Of a stretch of 64,000 nt of DNA, positions 28,146 to 37,247 are shown one piece after another (positions within the stretch are counted from its first letter, which is position 1; every line of letters starts with the position of its first letter). Origin of the DNA: Psychrobacter arenosus. GTDB taxonomy: Bacteria; Pseudomonadota; Gammaproteobacteria; Pseudomonadales; Moraxellaceae. A program made the translations under genes and the position numbers. Below the pieces are notes generated by a model. The model made no database searches, was not told where the DNA came from, and worked only from the letters and a program-made list of their open reading frames with translations. The DNA is taken from assembly GCF_904848165.1 (NCBI RefSeq), contig NZ_LR884459.1:372001-436000 (forward strand), given 5' to 3'.

Positions 28146-28543
28146 TGCGTCAGCAAGCTACTTTACAAATGATTAAATTTATCGTTATGGGCAGCTTAGC
28201 GGCTTTTGTCCATCTTGCGGTACTCTATACTGCCGTTACCTTTTTAGACATTGCACCGGCTTGGGCGAATGCCATCGCCTTCATTGTCGCTTTTGTGGTG
28301 AGCTTTATTGGTCATTTAAATGTGACTTTTAAAGACAACCACCTAGCACAGACAGCTTCCGTTTCTAGCCGGCTGTTAAAATGGTTTATGAGTGCGGTAA
28401 CAGGATTTATGCTAAACCAAGGACTGTTTGTGCTGGGCTTAGCGTGGCTTGGTGAGCCCTATTATTTGCTCATCTGGTTTATCGTTACTGGCATTGTTAC
28501 CGCCTTAAGTTTTTTATTGGGCAAGCTATGGGCATTCAAATAG
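28145..28543 (+). CDS. GtrA-family putative polyprenyl-sugar flippase
   Basis: A 132-residue protein with four hydrophobic helices, the size and topology of GtrA proteins. These are proposed to flip undecaprenyl-phosphate-sugar across the inner membrane. Typical points are IKFIVMGSLAAFVHLAV in helix 1, ANAIAFIVAFVVSFIGHLN in helix 2, and LLGKLWAFK at the end. Its ATG overlaps the stop of the GtrB-type gene by one base, so the two are co-translated. A gap of 130 bases follows before the YdjC gene. Confidence 0.88.
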   Translation: MRQQATLQMIKFIVMGSLAAFVHLAVLYTAVTFLDIAPAWANAIAFIVAFVVSFIGHLNVTFKDNHLAQTASVSSRLLKWFMSAVTGFMLNQGLFVLGLAWLGEPYYLLIWFIVTGIVTALSFLLGKLWAFK

Positions 28544-28673
28544 CAATTGAGAAAGATTAATAACAGCTAATACCCGTTAATTAAGACTATTTAGAACTTA
28601 TTGCCTGTATAAAGCTTCGTTCTAGTATGCTCCTATTACTACACTAACTTCATCACTATAGTGATATGTTTCT

Positions 28674-29558
28674 ATGACTCAAACTGCCCTTCCTACGCAA
28701 GTTTCCTCCTCGTATGAGCGCCAAGTAATCATTAACATTGATGACTTAGGGCTTTCCGACCCAGTCAATGAAGCCGTGATAGCTCTGGGAACATTAGGGA
28801 AAGTAGGCTCAACCAGCTATATGGCAGGCGGTACTATCTCTGAGTCGCAAATTCGTTCATTGGCGTGTTTACAGTTGCAAGTCGGCCTGCATCTAGACTT
28901 CACCGGGATTTATCCTTCGACCCTCACGCAATCACTCTCTAGCGTGCTGCTAGCCAGCTATCTGCGCCGTCTGGATAAACCAGCAGTTACCGCATTGATT
29001 CATCAGCAATTAGAGGGCTTTGAGAATACCTTTAATCAACGCCCTGTATTTATCGATGGTCATCAGCATGTGCACCAATTCCCTGTCATTAGAACTTGTC
29101 TAGCGGATGTCTTACAGGCTCGCTATGGTGAGACGACTGCTACTAATCAAGCCACCATTCATATGGCGGCACGCGTCACCACGCCATTAGTTAATGATCT
29201 AAAATCTTGGATTATTTATCTGTTAGGGGGCCCAGCTTGGCAGCAATTATGCCGACAGCATCAGATGCCGACCAATGGAAGATTTGGCGGGGCTTACGAT
29301 TTTGACGCCAATCAAGACAAGTTGGCTAAACTGTGGGAAAGCTGGTTTGCTAAATGCCCGTTAATAGATACCAACGCTGCTACAAGCAATCAGCAGCAGT
29401 CCCCTACGCTTATCATGTGCCACCCTGCGCTACCTAATAATAATTGGGAGGACGAAATTAAAGCCGCGCGTGAGCAAGAATATGCCTGGCTAATGAGTGA
29501 TACCTTTGCTGCCCTTTGCCAGAAGTATCAGGTGGTGCCGGTTGGTTGGCTCGGATAA
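28674..29558 (+). CDS. YdjC/ChbG-family carbohydrate deacetylase (NaxD-like by context)
   Basis: A 294-residue member of the YdjC superfamily. The metal and catalytic residues are visible as NIDDLGL (Asp23-Asp24), GLHLDF, and DGHQHVHQFPV with its paired His; an LIMCHPAL segment near the end holds a further His. The family removes acetyl from N-acetyl amino sugars (ChbG on chitobiose; NaxD on undecaprenyl-phosphate-GalNAc before lipid A transfer; HpnK on hopanoids). Here it follows GT39, GtrB-type and GtrA genes, which favours the NaxD role. No hopanoid or chitin genes are nearby. A strong terminator closes the unit. Confidence 0.82.
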   Translation: MTQTALPTQVSSSYERQVIINIDDLGLSDPVNEAVIALGTLGKVGSTSYMAGGTISESQIRSLACLQLQVGLHLDFTGIYPSTLTQSLSSVLLASYLRRLDKPAVTALIHQQLEGFENTFNQRPVFIDGHQHVHQFPVIRTCLADVLQARYGETTATNQATIHMAARVTTPLVNDLKSWIIYLLGGPAWQQLCRQHQMPTNGRFGGAYDFDANQDKLAKLWESWFAKCPLIDTNAATSNQQQSPTLIMCHPALPNNNWEDEIKAAREQEYAWLMSDTFAALCQKYQVVPVGWLG

Positions 29559-29628
29559 CCCTCTATAGAGTAGCGTTAGACTAATTATGAAACTTTAAAA
29601 ATTAGTCACTCCCTAATCCTAAAAAAGC

Positions 29629-29657
29629 AAAAAGCCTGTTATCGCTAACAGGCTTTT
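29629..29657 (+). terminator. bidirectional intrinsic terminator between the YdjC gene and ilvE
   Basis: AAAAAGCCTGTTA (29629-29641) pairs with TAACAGGCTTTT (29646-29657) around a TCGC tetraloop. It serves the plus-strand LPS unit and minus-strand ilvE. Confidence 0.9.
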
Positions 29658-29700
29658 CTTATGCGCAAATTTTTGCACAAACTACAAATGGGCTTTGAGA

Positions 29701-30633
29701 TTATTCGTCAATAAAGCTTAACCAATCCATATACTGCTCATTGCGGCCATGGACCACATCGAAGTACAAGGTTTGCAGTTTTTCAGTGATTTCACCACGG
29801 CCGCCATTGCCAATAATACGGTCATCGTATTCACGAATTGGCGTGACTTCAGCAGCAGTACCAGTCATAAAGATTTCATCCGCTAAGTAAAACTCATCAC
29901 GAGTAATACGACGCTCAGTTACTTTAATGCCTAAATCTGCAGCAAACTGCATGATGGTACGGCGGGTAATACCGTCTAATGCGCCACCAGCGAGGTCGGG
30001 CGTATGCAGTTCACCATTCTTCACTAAGAATAAGTTTTCGCCTGAACCTTGGCACACATAACCTTGTGAATCCATCAATATAGCTTCGTCATAACCGTTA
30101 CGGGTCACTTCTTGGTTTGCCATGATAGATACCGGATAATTATGTGAGGCTTTGGCCTTACACATCGTGACATTCGGCATATGGTGCGTGTAAGAAGAGG
30201 TCTTCACACGGATACCTTTTTCGATACCCTCTTCGCCAAGGTAGGCGCCCCAATGCCACGCAGCCACCATCGCATTGATGCTGTTATCATGCGAAGACAG
30301 ACCTAGCTTTTCAGCACCGACCCAGATAAGTGGACGGATATAAGCCGAAGCTAAGTTATTTAGCGCCACGATGTCTTTATGGGCTTGCTCAAGGGTAGCT
30401 TGGTCATAAGGGACCTTCATTTGGAAAATCTTAGCAGAGCCCAGCAAGCGATCGGTATGATCTTTTAAGCGAAATATGGCAGTGCGACCATCATCGGTCT
30501 GATAGGCACGAACCCCTTCAAAAATAGCCATGCCGTAATGTAGGCTATGGGTCAATACGTGAACTTTCGCATCAGGCTGTTCGATGATCTCGCCATTGAG
30601 CCAAAGTTTGCCGTCTGCAGTTGCCATACTCAT
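29701..30633 (-). CDS. ilvE: branched-chain amino-acid aminotransferase
   Basis: PLP-dependent fold-type IV transaminase for the last step of Leu, Ile and Val synthesis. The 310-residue length matches E. coli IlvE. Motifs: HSLHYGMAIFEGVRAY near the start, IRPLIWVG, the PLP lysine Lys161 in KAKASHNY, YDEAILMD, GSGENLFLV, LDGITR and EIFMTGTAAEVTP. These are class IV signatures of BCAT rather than D-amino-acid or aminodeoxychorismate enzymes. AAGGA lies 7 bases before the ATG. It is not in an ilv operon here. leuA is encoded 22 kb away in the window, also alone. Confidence 0.95.
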   Translation of the reverse strand: MSMATADGKLWLNGEIIEQPDAKVHVLTHSLHYGMAIFEGVRAYQTDDGRTAIFRLKDHTDRLLGSAKIFQMKVPYDQATLEQAHKDIVALNNLASAYIRPLIWVGAEKLGLSSHDNSINAMVAAWHWGAYLGEEGIEKGIRVKTSSYTHHMPNVTMCKAKASHNYPVSIMANQEVTRNGYDEAILMDSQGYVCQGSGENLFLVKNGELHTPDLAGGALDGITRRTIMQFAADLGIKVTERRITRDEFYLADEIFMTGTAAEVTPIREYDDRIIGNGGRGEITEKLQTLYFDVVHGRNEQYMDWLSFIDE

Positions 30634-30966
30634 AATTTTGTCCTTGTCTTATTATCATTCAGACCGCTATCTTATAATAGCCATCTGCATAGTGTCATTG
30701 AGCTTTGTAGGTGTTTTACTACACGAAGATACGGGGTAACTGAGCCCGTTTTACTTAAGTGACCTTAAGCTAAGTTAGGTTTGCTTTATAGATGCAGTGT
30801 AGGATTATAGCACTGCCTCCGATACGGATTGCAAGCATTTAGTTTATTACTGAGCAGCAGAAAGCTTTGAATACTTATTCAATGAGCGTTGGCTTATAGT
30901 CTTTCACACCCTAAAGTTTTAGAATTAGCCGGTTTTAGAAGTCAAAGCTAGCATTGCAGTCCAGTA
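30634..30966. other. intergenic gap (333 bases)
   Basis: Spacer between glnE (stop at 30967) and the ilvE start, both minus strand; it should hold the ilvE promoter. A small palindrome TTGAATA-CT-TATTCAA (30867-30882) may be an operator. No terminator with a T run for glnE was found. Confidence 0.4.
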
Positions 30967-33903
30967 CTAGCTGTCTTCATCTTCACGACTGGGCATATTG
31001 TCTGACATGCTACTGGTCGCGACGCCCATAAGGTGCTGCCACTGTGCCTGTACTAAGATGCGGGTCTCGTGCCACAGGGACTCATCTACTGATAAAGTTT
31101 GCTCAGATAAGGCCAATTGATGCGTGGCAGCTCGAATACGCAGGTAAGCCATAGTCAGATCATCACAAGTCTGCTGCGGCCAAATCCCTAGGCTGGCTAG
31201 GGTCTCAAAAATACGCACGTTATCCGGCCACTTAGTCAAGTCGGGATACTCATGCGCGTAGGCCAATACGGCAAACTGCGCCATAAACTCGATATCGACT
31301 ATCCCGCCAGCGTCTTGTTTTAAATTGAACTTACCGCTTTGCTGTGCCCATTTATCGCTGCCCAAATGCGTTTGCATTTTAATACGCATGCTAGTGACTT
31401 CTACCCGCACCTCCTCTAACGTCCGCGGCATCATCAAAATATCCCGGCGAATATCGTTAAAGCGGGTCATCGCTCGGCGGTCGCCACAAATTGCCCGCGC
31501 CCGGACTAGCGCCTGATGCTCCCAAGCCCAAGCCTTATCGCGCTGATAAGTCTCAAAGGCATGACTCGACACCACCATCATCCCGGCATTACCAGAAGGT
31601 CTGAGACGCATATCAATCTCATAAGCGCGGCCATCACGAGTCTGCGTATTGAGGTAAGTCATGAGCTTCTGCGCCAAGCGTGCCGCAAACTTCATACCGC
31701 TGACCGACTTCTCGCCGGTGCTCATCGCTTGCTCTTTAATTTGATGCAAAAAGACCAAGTCTAAGTCTGAGGAATAAGACAGCTCAAGCCCGCCCAACTT
31801 GCCATAGCCGATAATAGCAAAGCCACAATCTGCCTCAGTAACTGGGTCGCCGTTATGGCCTATCGGATAGCCATGACGTTTCACTAAGCTGGCAAAGGCA
31901 CGTTCTAAAGCCGCCTCTAATACCACCTCTGCGATAAAGGTGAGGGAATCAGAGACTTGCATAATAGGACGCTCAGCAATGACGTCGCTAGCAGCTACCG
32001 CCAAGACTTGGCTCTTTTTAAACAGTCGTAAGACGCTCAGTAACTCTTCTTCATCGTCCGGCTCTACTCGTAGTAGCAACTGCCGTAAGATATCACGCAG
32101 CTCAACTTTATCCGGTAAGTGACGATAGCGCTGCTGCAAGAAGGTATCGAGCAATACCGGATACTGGGCTAATTCGCTAGCAATCCAAGGACTGGCCGAC
32201 AGCATCGGAATGAGACTGACCGTGGCATTAGGGTTTTCCGCAATCATGACCAAGTAAATAGAACGGCGGCAGATAGCTTCTAACAAGGTGATTAACCTAG
32301 GCACTGCCGTATTCACCAAGTGCGCTTTAGCCGCTTGCGTGAGCAAAGCATGCACTATGACAGGATAGGCATCATCCAGACGCTCTTTTGCCTCATCCGA
32401 AAGATTCGCCACCATTTTAGACGACCAAAATACCTGTAAGCGCTCTACATTTTCTGGCGACAATAACGCTTCTAACTGCGCTAATTGCTCCGTAAAAGGC
32501 TCTTCTTCGGTCTCATCTTCTGGCAAAATGCTGGGCGATTGCCGCTCGGTCACCATCCGCTCAAACGGTACTGAGACATTATCGCGGTGAGCATTCAGAA
32601 CATCGAGCAGCGCTGTCCAATTATTAAAGCCTAGGGTAATCGCTAGGTTATGTCGCCACTTATCATCACTAGGTAAGCGCTGAGTCTGTTGGTCATGGAT
32701 AGCCTGAATCCCGTGCTCTAGCCGCCGTAGAAAGCGATATGCTCCCTCTAAATCTTCATAGGTTTGCGCGTCCAGATACTCGAGCTCATGCAAGGCCTGC
32801 AAGGTTTGCAAGCACGATTTCACCTGCAGTTGCGGTTGTCGCCCGCCATAAATCAGCTGGAAAGCCTGTACGACGAACTCAATATCGCGAATCCCGCCCG
32901 CCCCTAGCTTGATATTATCCAAATCCTCGCGCTGAGCCACTTGGTTTTGAATCAAAGACTTCATTTCACGCAAGGCTGCAAAGGCACTAAAATCGACATA
33001 GTAGCGAAAGACGAAAGGCTTAATCAACTCGTCTAATTGCTCAGCAAAGTCTTTGTCTATGCGGCTGACCTCACGTGCCTTTAACCATGCAAAACGCTCC
33101 CATGCGCGACCGTGATTGGCAAAGTACTTTTCTAATGCGGCCAAATGAATGGCCAAATCACTACCATCACCCCATGGGCGCAACCGCATATCCACGCGAA
33201 AGACAAACCCATCTGCGGTATTGGTATCGAGCAGCTTGATAATGCCTTGACCCAAGCGGTTCATAAAGCGTTTATTATCAATACACTTGGTACCTTTTGC
33301 CTTATCACCATCGGTCTCGCCATAAGCTTGATGGATAAAAATCAAATCGATATCGCTCGATAGGTTTAACTCTTTGGCACCGAGCTTACCCATCGCCATG
33401 ATCGCCATATCATCGATTTGACGCTGGCCTTGCGCATCTATAAAAGTTGGCTGACCATAGCGTTTGACCAGTTGCTCATAAGTATAGTTTTTAGCAAAGA
33501 CGATACAGCCATCGGCAAATTCGGAAAGCTCATCGGTCAACTGCTCAATAGTGGTCAGCCCCAGAGCGTCTTGCCAAATCCAACGCATCATTAGCAACAT
33601 TCTCAGCCGGCGCAGACCACTCATAACCCCCGCTTCATCAGCGACTTCGTAATCTTCGTTCAGGGTATAGTCTTGGATGAGGTCGTCAATATGTTGATTG
33701 GTCAGGGTAGTATCAAGCGGATAACTGCGTAAGAAAGTCTGGCAAGAGGTGGTCTTATTCTGCCAAATCTGATGCGCAAACTCACTGGCTATGGCCAAGC
33801 GCTCAATCTGCTCTGGCGTAGGTTGCGAGGCAGCAATAGCGGGATTTGGAGTAGAAGGGTAAACGCTAGCAGAGGACCGTTCAAGTTGAGTAGCAGATGA
33901 CAT
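30967..33903 (-). CDS. glnE: bifunctional glutamine synthetase adenylyltransferase/deadenylase
   Basis: GlnE attaches AMP to glutamine synthetase, and removes it, according to nitrogen status signalled by PII. The 978-residue protein has the expected duplicated plan: an N-terminal deadenylase half with GKLGAKELNLSSDIDLIF and a C-terminal adenylylase half with GKLGGLELSYSSDLDLVF. Both are nucleotidyltransferase folds with D-x-D metal ligands, each followed by RVDMRLRPWGDGSDL or EIDMRLRPSGNAG segments. E. coli GlnE is 946 residues. AGGAG lies 12 bases before the ATG; the Ser/Thr-rich first 25 residues are poorly conserved, so a later start is possible. No glnA or glnB in view. Confidence 0.95.
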   Translation of the reverse strand: MSSATQLERSSASVYPSTPNPAIAASQPTPEQIERLAIASEFAHQIWQNKTTSCQTFLRSYPLDTTLTNQHIDDLIQDYTLNEDYEVADEAGVMSGLRRLRMLLMMRWIWQDALGLTTIEQLTDELSEFADGCIVFAKNYTYEQLVKRYGQPTFIDAQGQRQIDDMAIMAMGKLGAKELNLSSDIDLIFIHQAYGETDGDKAKGTKCIDNKRFMNRLGQGIIKLLDTNTADGFVFRVDMRLRPWGDGSDLAIHLAALEKYFANHGRAWERFAWLKAREVSRIDKDFAEQLDELIKPFVFRYYVDFSAFAALREMKSLIQNQVAQREDLDNIKLGAGGIRDIEFVVQAFQLIYGGRQPQLQVKSCLQTLQALHELEYLDAQTYEDLEGAYRFLRRLEHGIQAIHDQQTQRLPSDDKWRHNLAITLGFNNWTALLDVLNAHRDNVSVPFERMVTERQSPSILPEDETEEEPFTEQLAQLEALLSPENVERLQVFWSSKMVANLSDEAKERLDDAYPVIVHALLTQAAKAHLVNTAVPRLITLLEAICRRSIYLVMIAENPNATVSLIPMLSASPWIASELAQYPVLLDTFLQQRYRHLPDKVELRDILRQLLLRVEPDDEEELLSVLRLFKKSQVLAVAASDVIAERPIMQVSDSLTFIAEVVLEAALERAFASLVKRHGYPIGHNGDPVTEADCGFAIIGYGKLGGLELSYSSDLDLVFLHQIKEQAMSTGEKSVSGMKFAARLAQKLMTYLNTQTRDGRAYEIDMRLRPSGNAGMMVVSSHAFETYQRDKAWAWEHQALVRARAICGDRRAMTRFNDIRRDILMMPRTLEEVRVEVTSMRIKMQTHLGSDKWAQQSGKFNLKQDAGGIVDIEFMAQFAVLAYAHEYPDLTKWPDNVRIFETLASLGIWPQQTCDDLTMAYLRIRAATHQLALSEQTLSVDESLWHETRILVQAQWQHLMGVATSSMSDNMPSREDEDS

Positions 33904-34056
33904 AGTTATGAGAGACTCCTAATAGCGTGTGCCTTAAGCCTATCATACTTTATAGCGATTTTATGAGACCGCTTGATAATATAATCACAATAGTAATGTA
34001 TAAATTCTTACAGTTAAGGTAAATACACCTTGTAATAGCACCGTACAAAATAGCCA

Positions 34057-34878
34057 CTAAGCGATCAGAGTATTTAACAGTCGATAAATCAATGGCGACA
34101 GTTGGGCTAACCCCGCTCCTATTAAAGCCCCTATCGCCACATCCGTTGGATAATGCAAGCCTAGCACCATCCGTGACAGCGCTACCAATAAGGCGAAAGG
34201 CACCATCAACCATAGTAAAATAGGGAAATAACCACCCAGCGCACAGGTAAATAATACGGCTTGTAAGGTGTGACCAGAAGGAAAGCTGAAAACATCCAAG
34301 GGTCGTTCCCCCATAATGATGACCTGATGCACCTGATACGGGCGCGGTCTGACCGTCTTTATTTTGAGGATTTTATACAGCCCTACACCAATACTGCTCG
34401 TGAGCATGATACTAAAAATCGGCAGCCAGATTGCCCCGCCTGCAGTGCCCGCCATATACTGTGACAGTAAAGCGGCGAATAGCATCACTCCCCAAAACCA
34501 ACCATCGCCCAACCGACTCACCGCCTTAAAAAAGGCAGCGATACGTTGGTAGCTTGAGTAGCGGTTGATATGGATGCAAAGCGAGGTATCCCAAGTGAGG
34601 AGCTGATTGGTGGTGGCCGCTAAAGTGGGATAATCATTGAGATAGGTTAAAAAGGGATGCTTGGGGTTATAAGATATTTGGGTGGATACCTGAGCAGAGA
34701 GCTTGGCGGGGGTTTTGTTGGCCTTATTTTTGCCAAGAGCTTGAGTATGGACTCTTGGAGGTTGACTAACCACCCTATTAGCAGGCGTATCCTGACTTCC
34801 TACCACAATATAATGCTGCTGAGAGACAGAATCGATAAGGGGCGATTTAGCTTGTAACTTTGGTTCGGGCAGCTTCAT
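34057..34878 (-). CDS. PAP2-family lipid phosphatase
   Basis: A 273-residue membrane protein with the three phosphatidic-acid-phosphatase motifs: KTVRPRP (K-x6-RP type), PSGHTLQAV with the catalytic His, and SRMVLGLHYPTD (SR-x5-H-x3-D). There are about five hydrophobic segments. The first 100 residues are polar and basic with no family match. The ATG at 34878 has GGAG 8 bases upstream; an upstream TTG (34902) is unlikely. Substrates of such enzymes include undecaprenyl pyrophosphate, PgpB-type lipids and lipid A phosphate; which applies is not evident. The neighbouring GT4 gene suggests envelope lipid metabolism. Confidence 0.85.
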   Translation of the reverse strand: MKLPEPKLQAKSPLIDSVSQQHYIVVGSQDTPANRVVSQPPRVHTQALGKNKANKTPAKLSAQVSTQISYNPKHPFLTYLNDYPTLAATTNQLLTWDTSLCIHINRYSSYQRIAAFFKAVSRLGDGWFWGVMLFAALLSQYMAGTAGGAIWLPIFSIMLTSSIGVGLYKILKIKTVRPRPYQVHQVIIMGERPLDVFSFPSGHTLQAVLFTCALGGYFPILLWLMVPFALLVALSRMVLGLHYPTDVAIGALIGAGLAQLSPLIYRLLNTLIA

Positions 34879-35086
34879 AATCGTTGCTCCAAAAAAGACC
34901 AATAGACAATGACAAATAACCTCTGAGCATTTGGGGGTGCTAGCCCTTAAATAGCAACAGAAACAGAAACTACTACTCTTACATCACGACTAAGCTTAAA
35001 TCATGGTCAGGCTTAAAAATTATAAAGCCCGCTATAAACTTTAAAATAACCATCGTCTAAAATAACTACCAGCAGTAAGCGCACCT

Positions 35087-36850
35087 TTAATGGGTCGGGT
35101 GGCTATGAGGGTCTTTGCTACCAGTTAATACACTCGCCTTAGAAAGGGCCACTTTCACCTCGGCGCTATCACGCAGCGGTAGCCTTGCACCTTGTTTAAA
35201 TAAAACCTTTTCTGTTGCCGGATTCAGCCTTAATAACTCTACTTTTTTGGCTAACGACTGAGCCTTACCCTGATTGGCGGCCTTACTTGCTAATACGTCT
35301 TTAAACATCGTGAGCATTTGCTCAGCAGGTCGTCCCCAAGTCATTGACAATACTCGCTCGCGTGCCTGCTCACCCAATTGTTTTAGCTGCTGCACTTTAG
35401 GCAACTCACTCACCATCTGAATAAAATGCTGCCTGTCGCCTAACTCAACTAAAGCGCCACAGTCCTGATCGACCAACATGCCTGCCGCTGCATCATCAAA
35501 AGCGTAAATAGGCAAACCACTGGCCATCGCTTCGGTCACAACATTGCCAAAGGTCTCCACTTGGCTAGCAAAGATAAACGCATCACCACTAGCATAATGC
35601 TGCGCCAATGCCTCGCCCATCTGCGCACCGGTAAAGATAATATCTTCGCTGCCCATCGCCAAGGTTTGCAATCTTGCCTTATCGGGACCATCTCCCACGA
35701 TGATCAGCTTAATAGCCCGATGCAGTTGCTGCATTTGTAGCGCCTGATAGCTTTTAATCACTAAGTCCACCCCTTTTTCAGGAGACAGGCGGCTGACCAT
35801 AATTAAGACCGTATGCTGCTGACCCGCTCCCCAAGATTGTCGTAGAGCCTCTGAGCTTTTACTGGGGTTAAAGCGCTCAGTATCCACGCCACGGCCCACC
35901 TGAAACAAGCGCTTAAAGCCAAAGTTTGCTAGGTCATGCTGAGTTTTGGGACTAGGCACACAAGTCGCATCAGACCAATTATGAAAATACTTAAAGTAAG
36001 CGATTAGTGGTCGGGCTAACAGTCCCATACCAAAGTGCTTACTAAAATCATGAAATTGCGTATGGTAGCCCGTAGTGACTGCTATTTTTAAACGTTTGGC
36101 CGCTAGCAATGCAGCCAATCCCAATGGCCCTTCGGTAGCGATATGCACAATATCCGGCTGTTCTTGCTGTAAAAAAAGCTTGATGCTTCCGAATGCTGGC
36201 ACGCCAAATTGCAGCTCTGGATAGCGCGGAATCGGCATGCCTTTAACACTAAGCGTATGAGTAATAATAGGCTCATCTGCCGTATCATTACTGCCAGAGC
36301 ATACTTGCAAATGTCTATTTTGCAGCTCGTAGTCACCCGCTGTGTTGCTCGTCGGTTTATGTGGCGTAAGTTTGGATGGCGTATAAACCACTCTATTGCC
36401 AGTTTGCTCACCTTTAGCCCTAGGTTTAATCAAGCTTACGCTATGACCCATGGCTACCAGCTGCGTCATTAATTGCTTTAGGCTTAAAGACACCCCGTTG
36501 ACCTCAGGTAGCCAAGTTTCCGTCACCAAGACAATGTGCAGCGGTTTATTTTTTACTGGGTTAAGAGTAGCTAGCGAATGAGGGGGCAAACCGGTTAAAT
36601 CGCTTGTTGTAGCTATTGAATCTATGGTTTGGCTACTGTGTGTATTGTGGCGGGTACCAGTAGCGTTAGCAGTCATTGGAACAGTTATACTAGGGTTATT
36701 ACGAGCATTATCCTGATTACTGTTACTGTCTTTAGCCTCAAAACTGTTTTTGTGAGTGGTGCTGTGGTTATGATTACTAACGTTGTTATGACTGACACTG
36801 TCCTTAGTATCATCACTGGGCTTATAAATTATCGCTGTCATACTGTTCAT
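35087..36850 (-). CDS. GT4 glycosyltransferase with a long low-complexity N-terminus (MgtA-like)
   Basis: A 587-residue protein. The GT-B core starts near residue 103 (LHIVLVTETWLPEVNGVSLSL), a signature of the glycolipid mannosyl/glucosyltransferases of the MgtA/PimB/SQD2 group. Also present are TGYHTQFHDFSKHFG, SRLSPEKGVDLVI, IIVGDGPDKARL and the EX7E segment VETFGNVVTEAMASGLPI. The first 100 residues are Asn/Ser/Thr/His-rich without predicted fold, and about 60 residues at the C-terminus are also family-atypical. The start is uncertain because the extension has few conserved features. A PAP2 gene lies downstream on the same strand. Acceptor probably a membrane lipid. Confidence 0.82.
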   Translation of the reverse strand: MNSMTAIIYKPSDDTKDSVSHNNVSNHNHSTTHKNSFEAKDSNSNQDNARNNPSITVPMTANATGTRHNTHSSQTIDSIATTSDLTGLPPHSLATLNPVKNKPLHIVLVTETWLPEVNGVSLSLKQLMTQLVAMGHSVSLIKPRAKGEQTGNRVVYTPSKLTPHKPTSNTAGDYELQNRHLQVCSGSNDTADEPIITHTLSVKGMPIPRYPELQFGVPAFGSIKLFLQQEQPDIVHIATEGPLGLAALLAAKRLKIAVTTGYHTQFHDFSKHFGMGLLARPLIAYFKYFHNWSDATCVPSPKTQHDLANFGFKRLFQVGRGVDTERFNPSKSSEALRQSWGAGQQHTVLIMVSRLSPEKGVDLVIKSYQALQMQQLHRAIKLIIVGDGPDKARLQTLAMGSEDIIFTGAQMGEALAQHYASGDAFIFASQVETFGNVVTEAMASGLPIYAFDDAAAGMLVDQDCGALVELGDRQHFIQMVSELPKVQQLKQLGEQARERVLSMTWGRPAEQMLTMFKDVLASKAANQGKAQSLAKKVELLRLNPATEKVLFKQGARLPLRDSAEVKVALSKASVLTGSKDPHSHPTH

Positions 36851-37247
36851 CCATTATGCCGCTTATAGGCTTACCATAGCAAAACCAGTTGACAGTTTTA
36901 TGGCAGAATTATCGCAATTCAATGACATGTGTCTGGTAAATCTAGTAAAAATATTTGTGACAGCGCTTTAATTTTGACTGGGTATAAAGACGTTGATTAT
37001 AGGGTAAGGCTTTATTGCTAGAATGCCACTGAATCTCTACAAGAACTCTAACACCAGAATATAACCCTGCTATTACAATAGGGCTCTAAATGATGACCCT
37101 TACTATAAAATATTCAGCTAATCCTAATAAAATTCTGCTTGGAAAAAACCCTATTACTAATATCCTCCTAATAATTTTATCTGCTCTAAAAACGCTCTAA
37201 TACTTAACCCCTAGATTAAAACCCTCTAATAACACCAGGTCTCTAAC
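36851..37247. other. intergenic gap (397 bases)
   Basis: AT-rich divergent spacer between the GT4 gene and the MDR reductase. CTCTAA recurs several times between 37030 and 37245 without a fixed period. No reading frame, hairpin with T run or known RNA seen. Confidence 0.4.
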
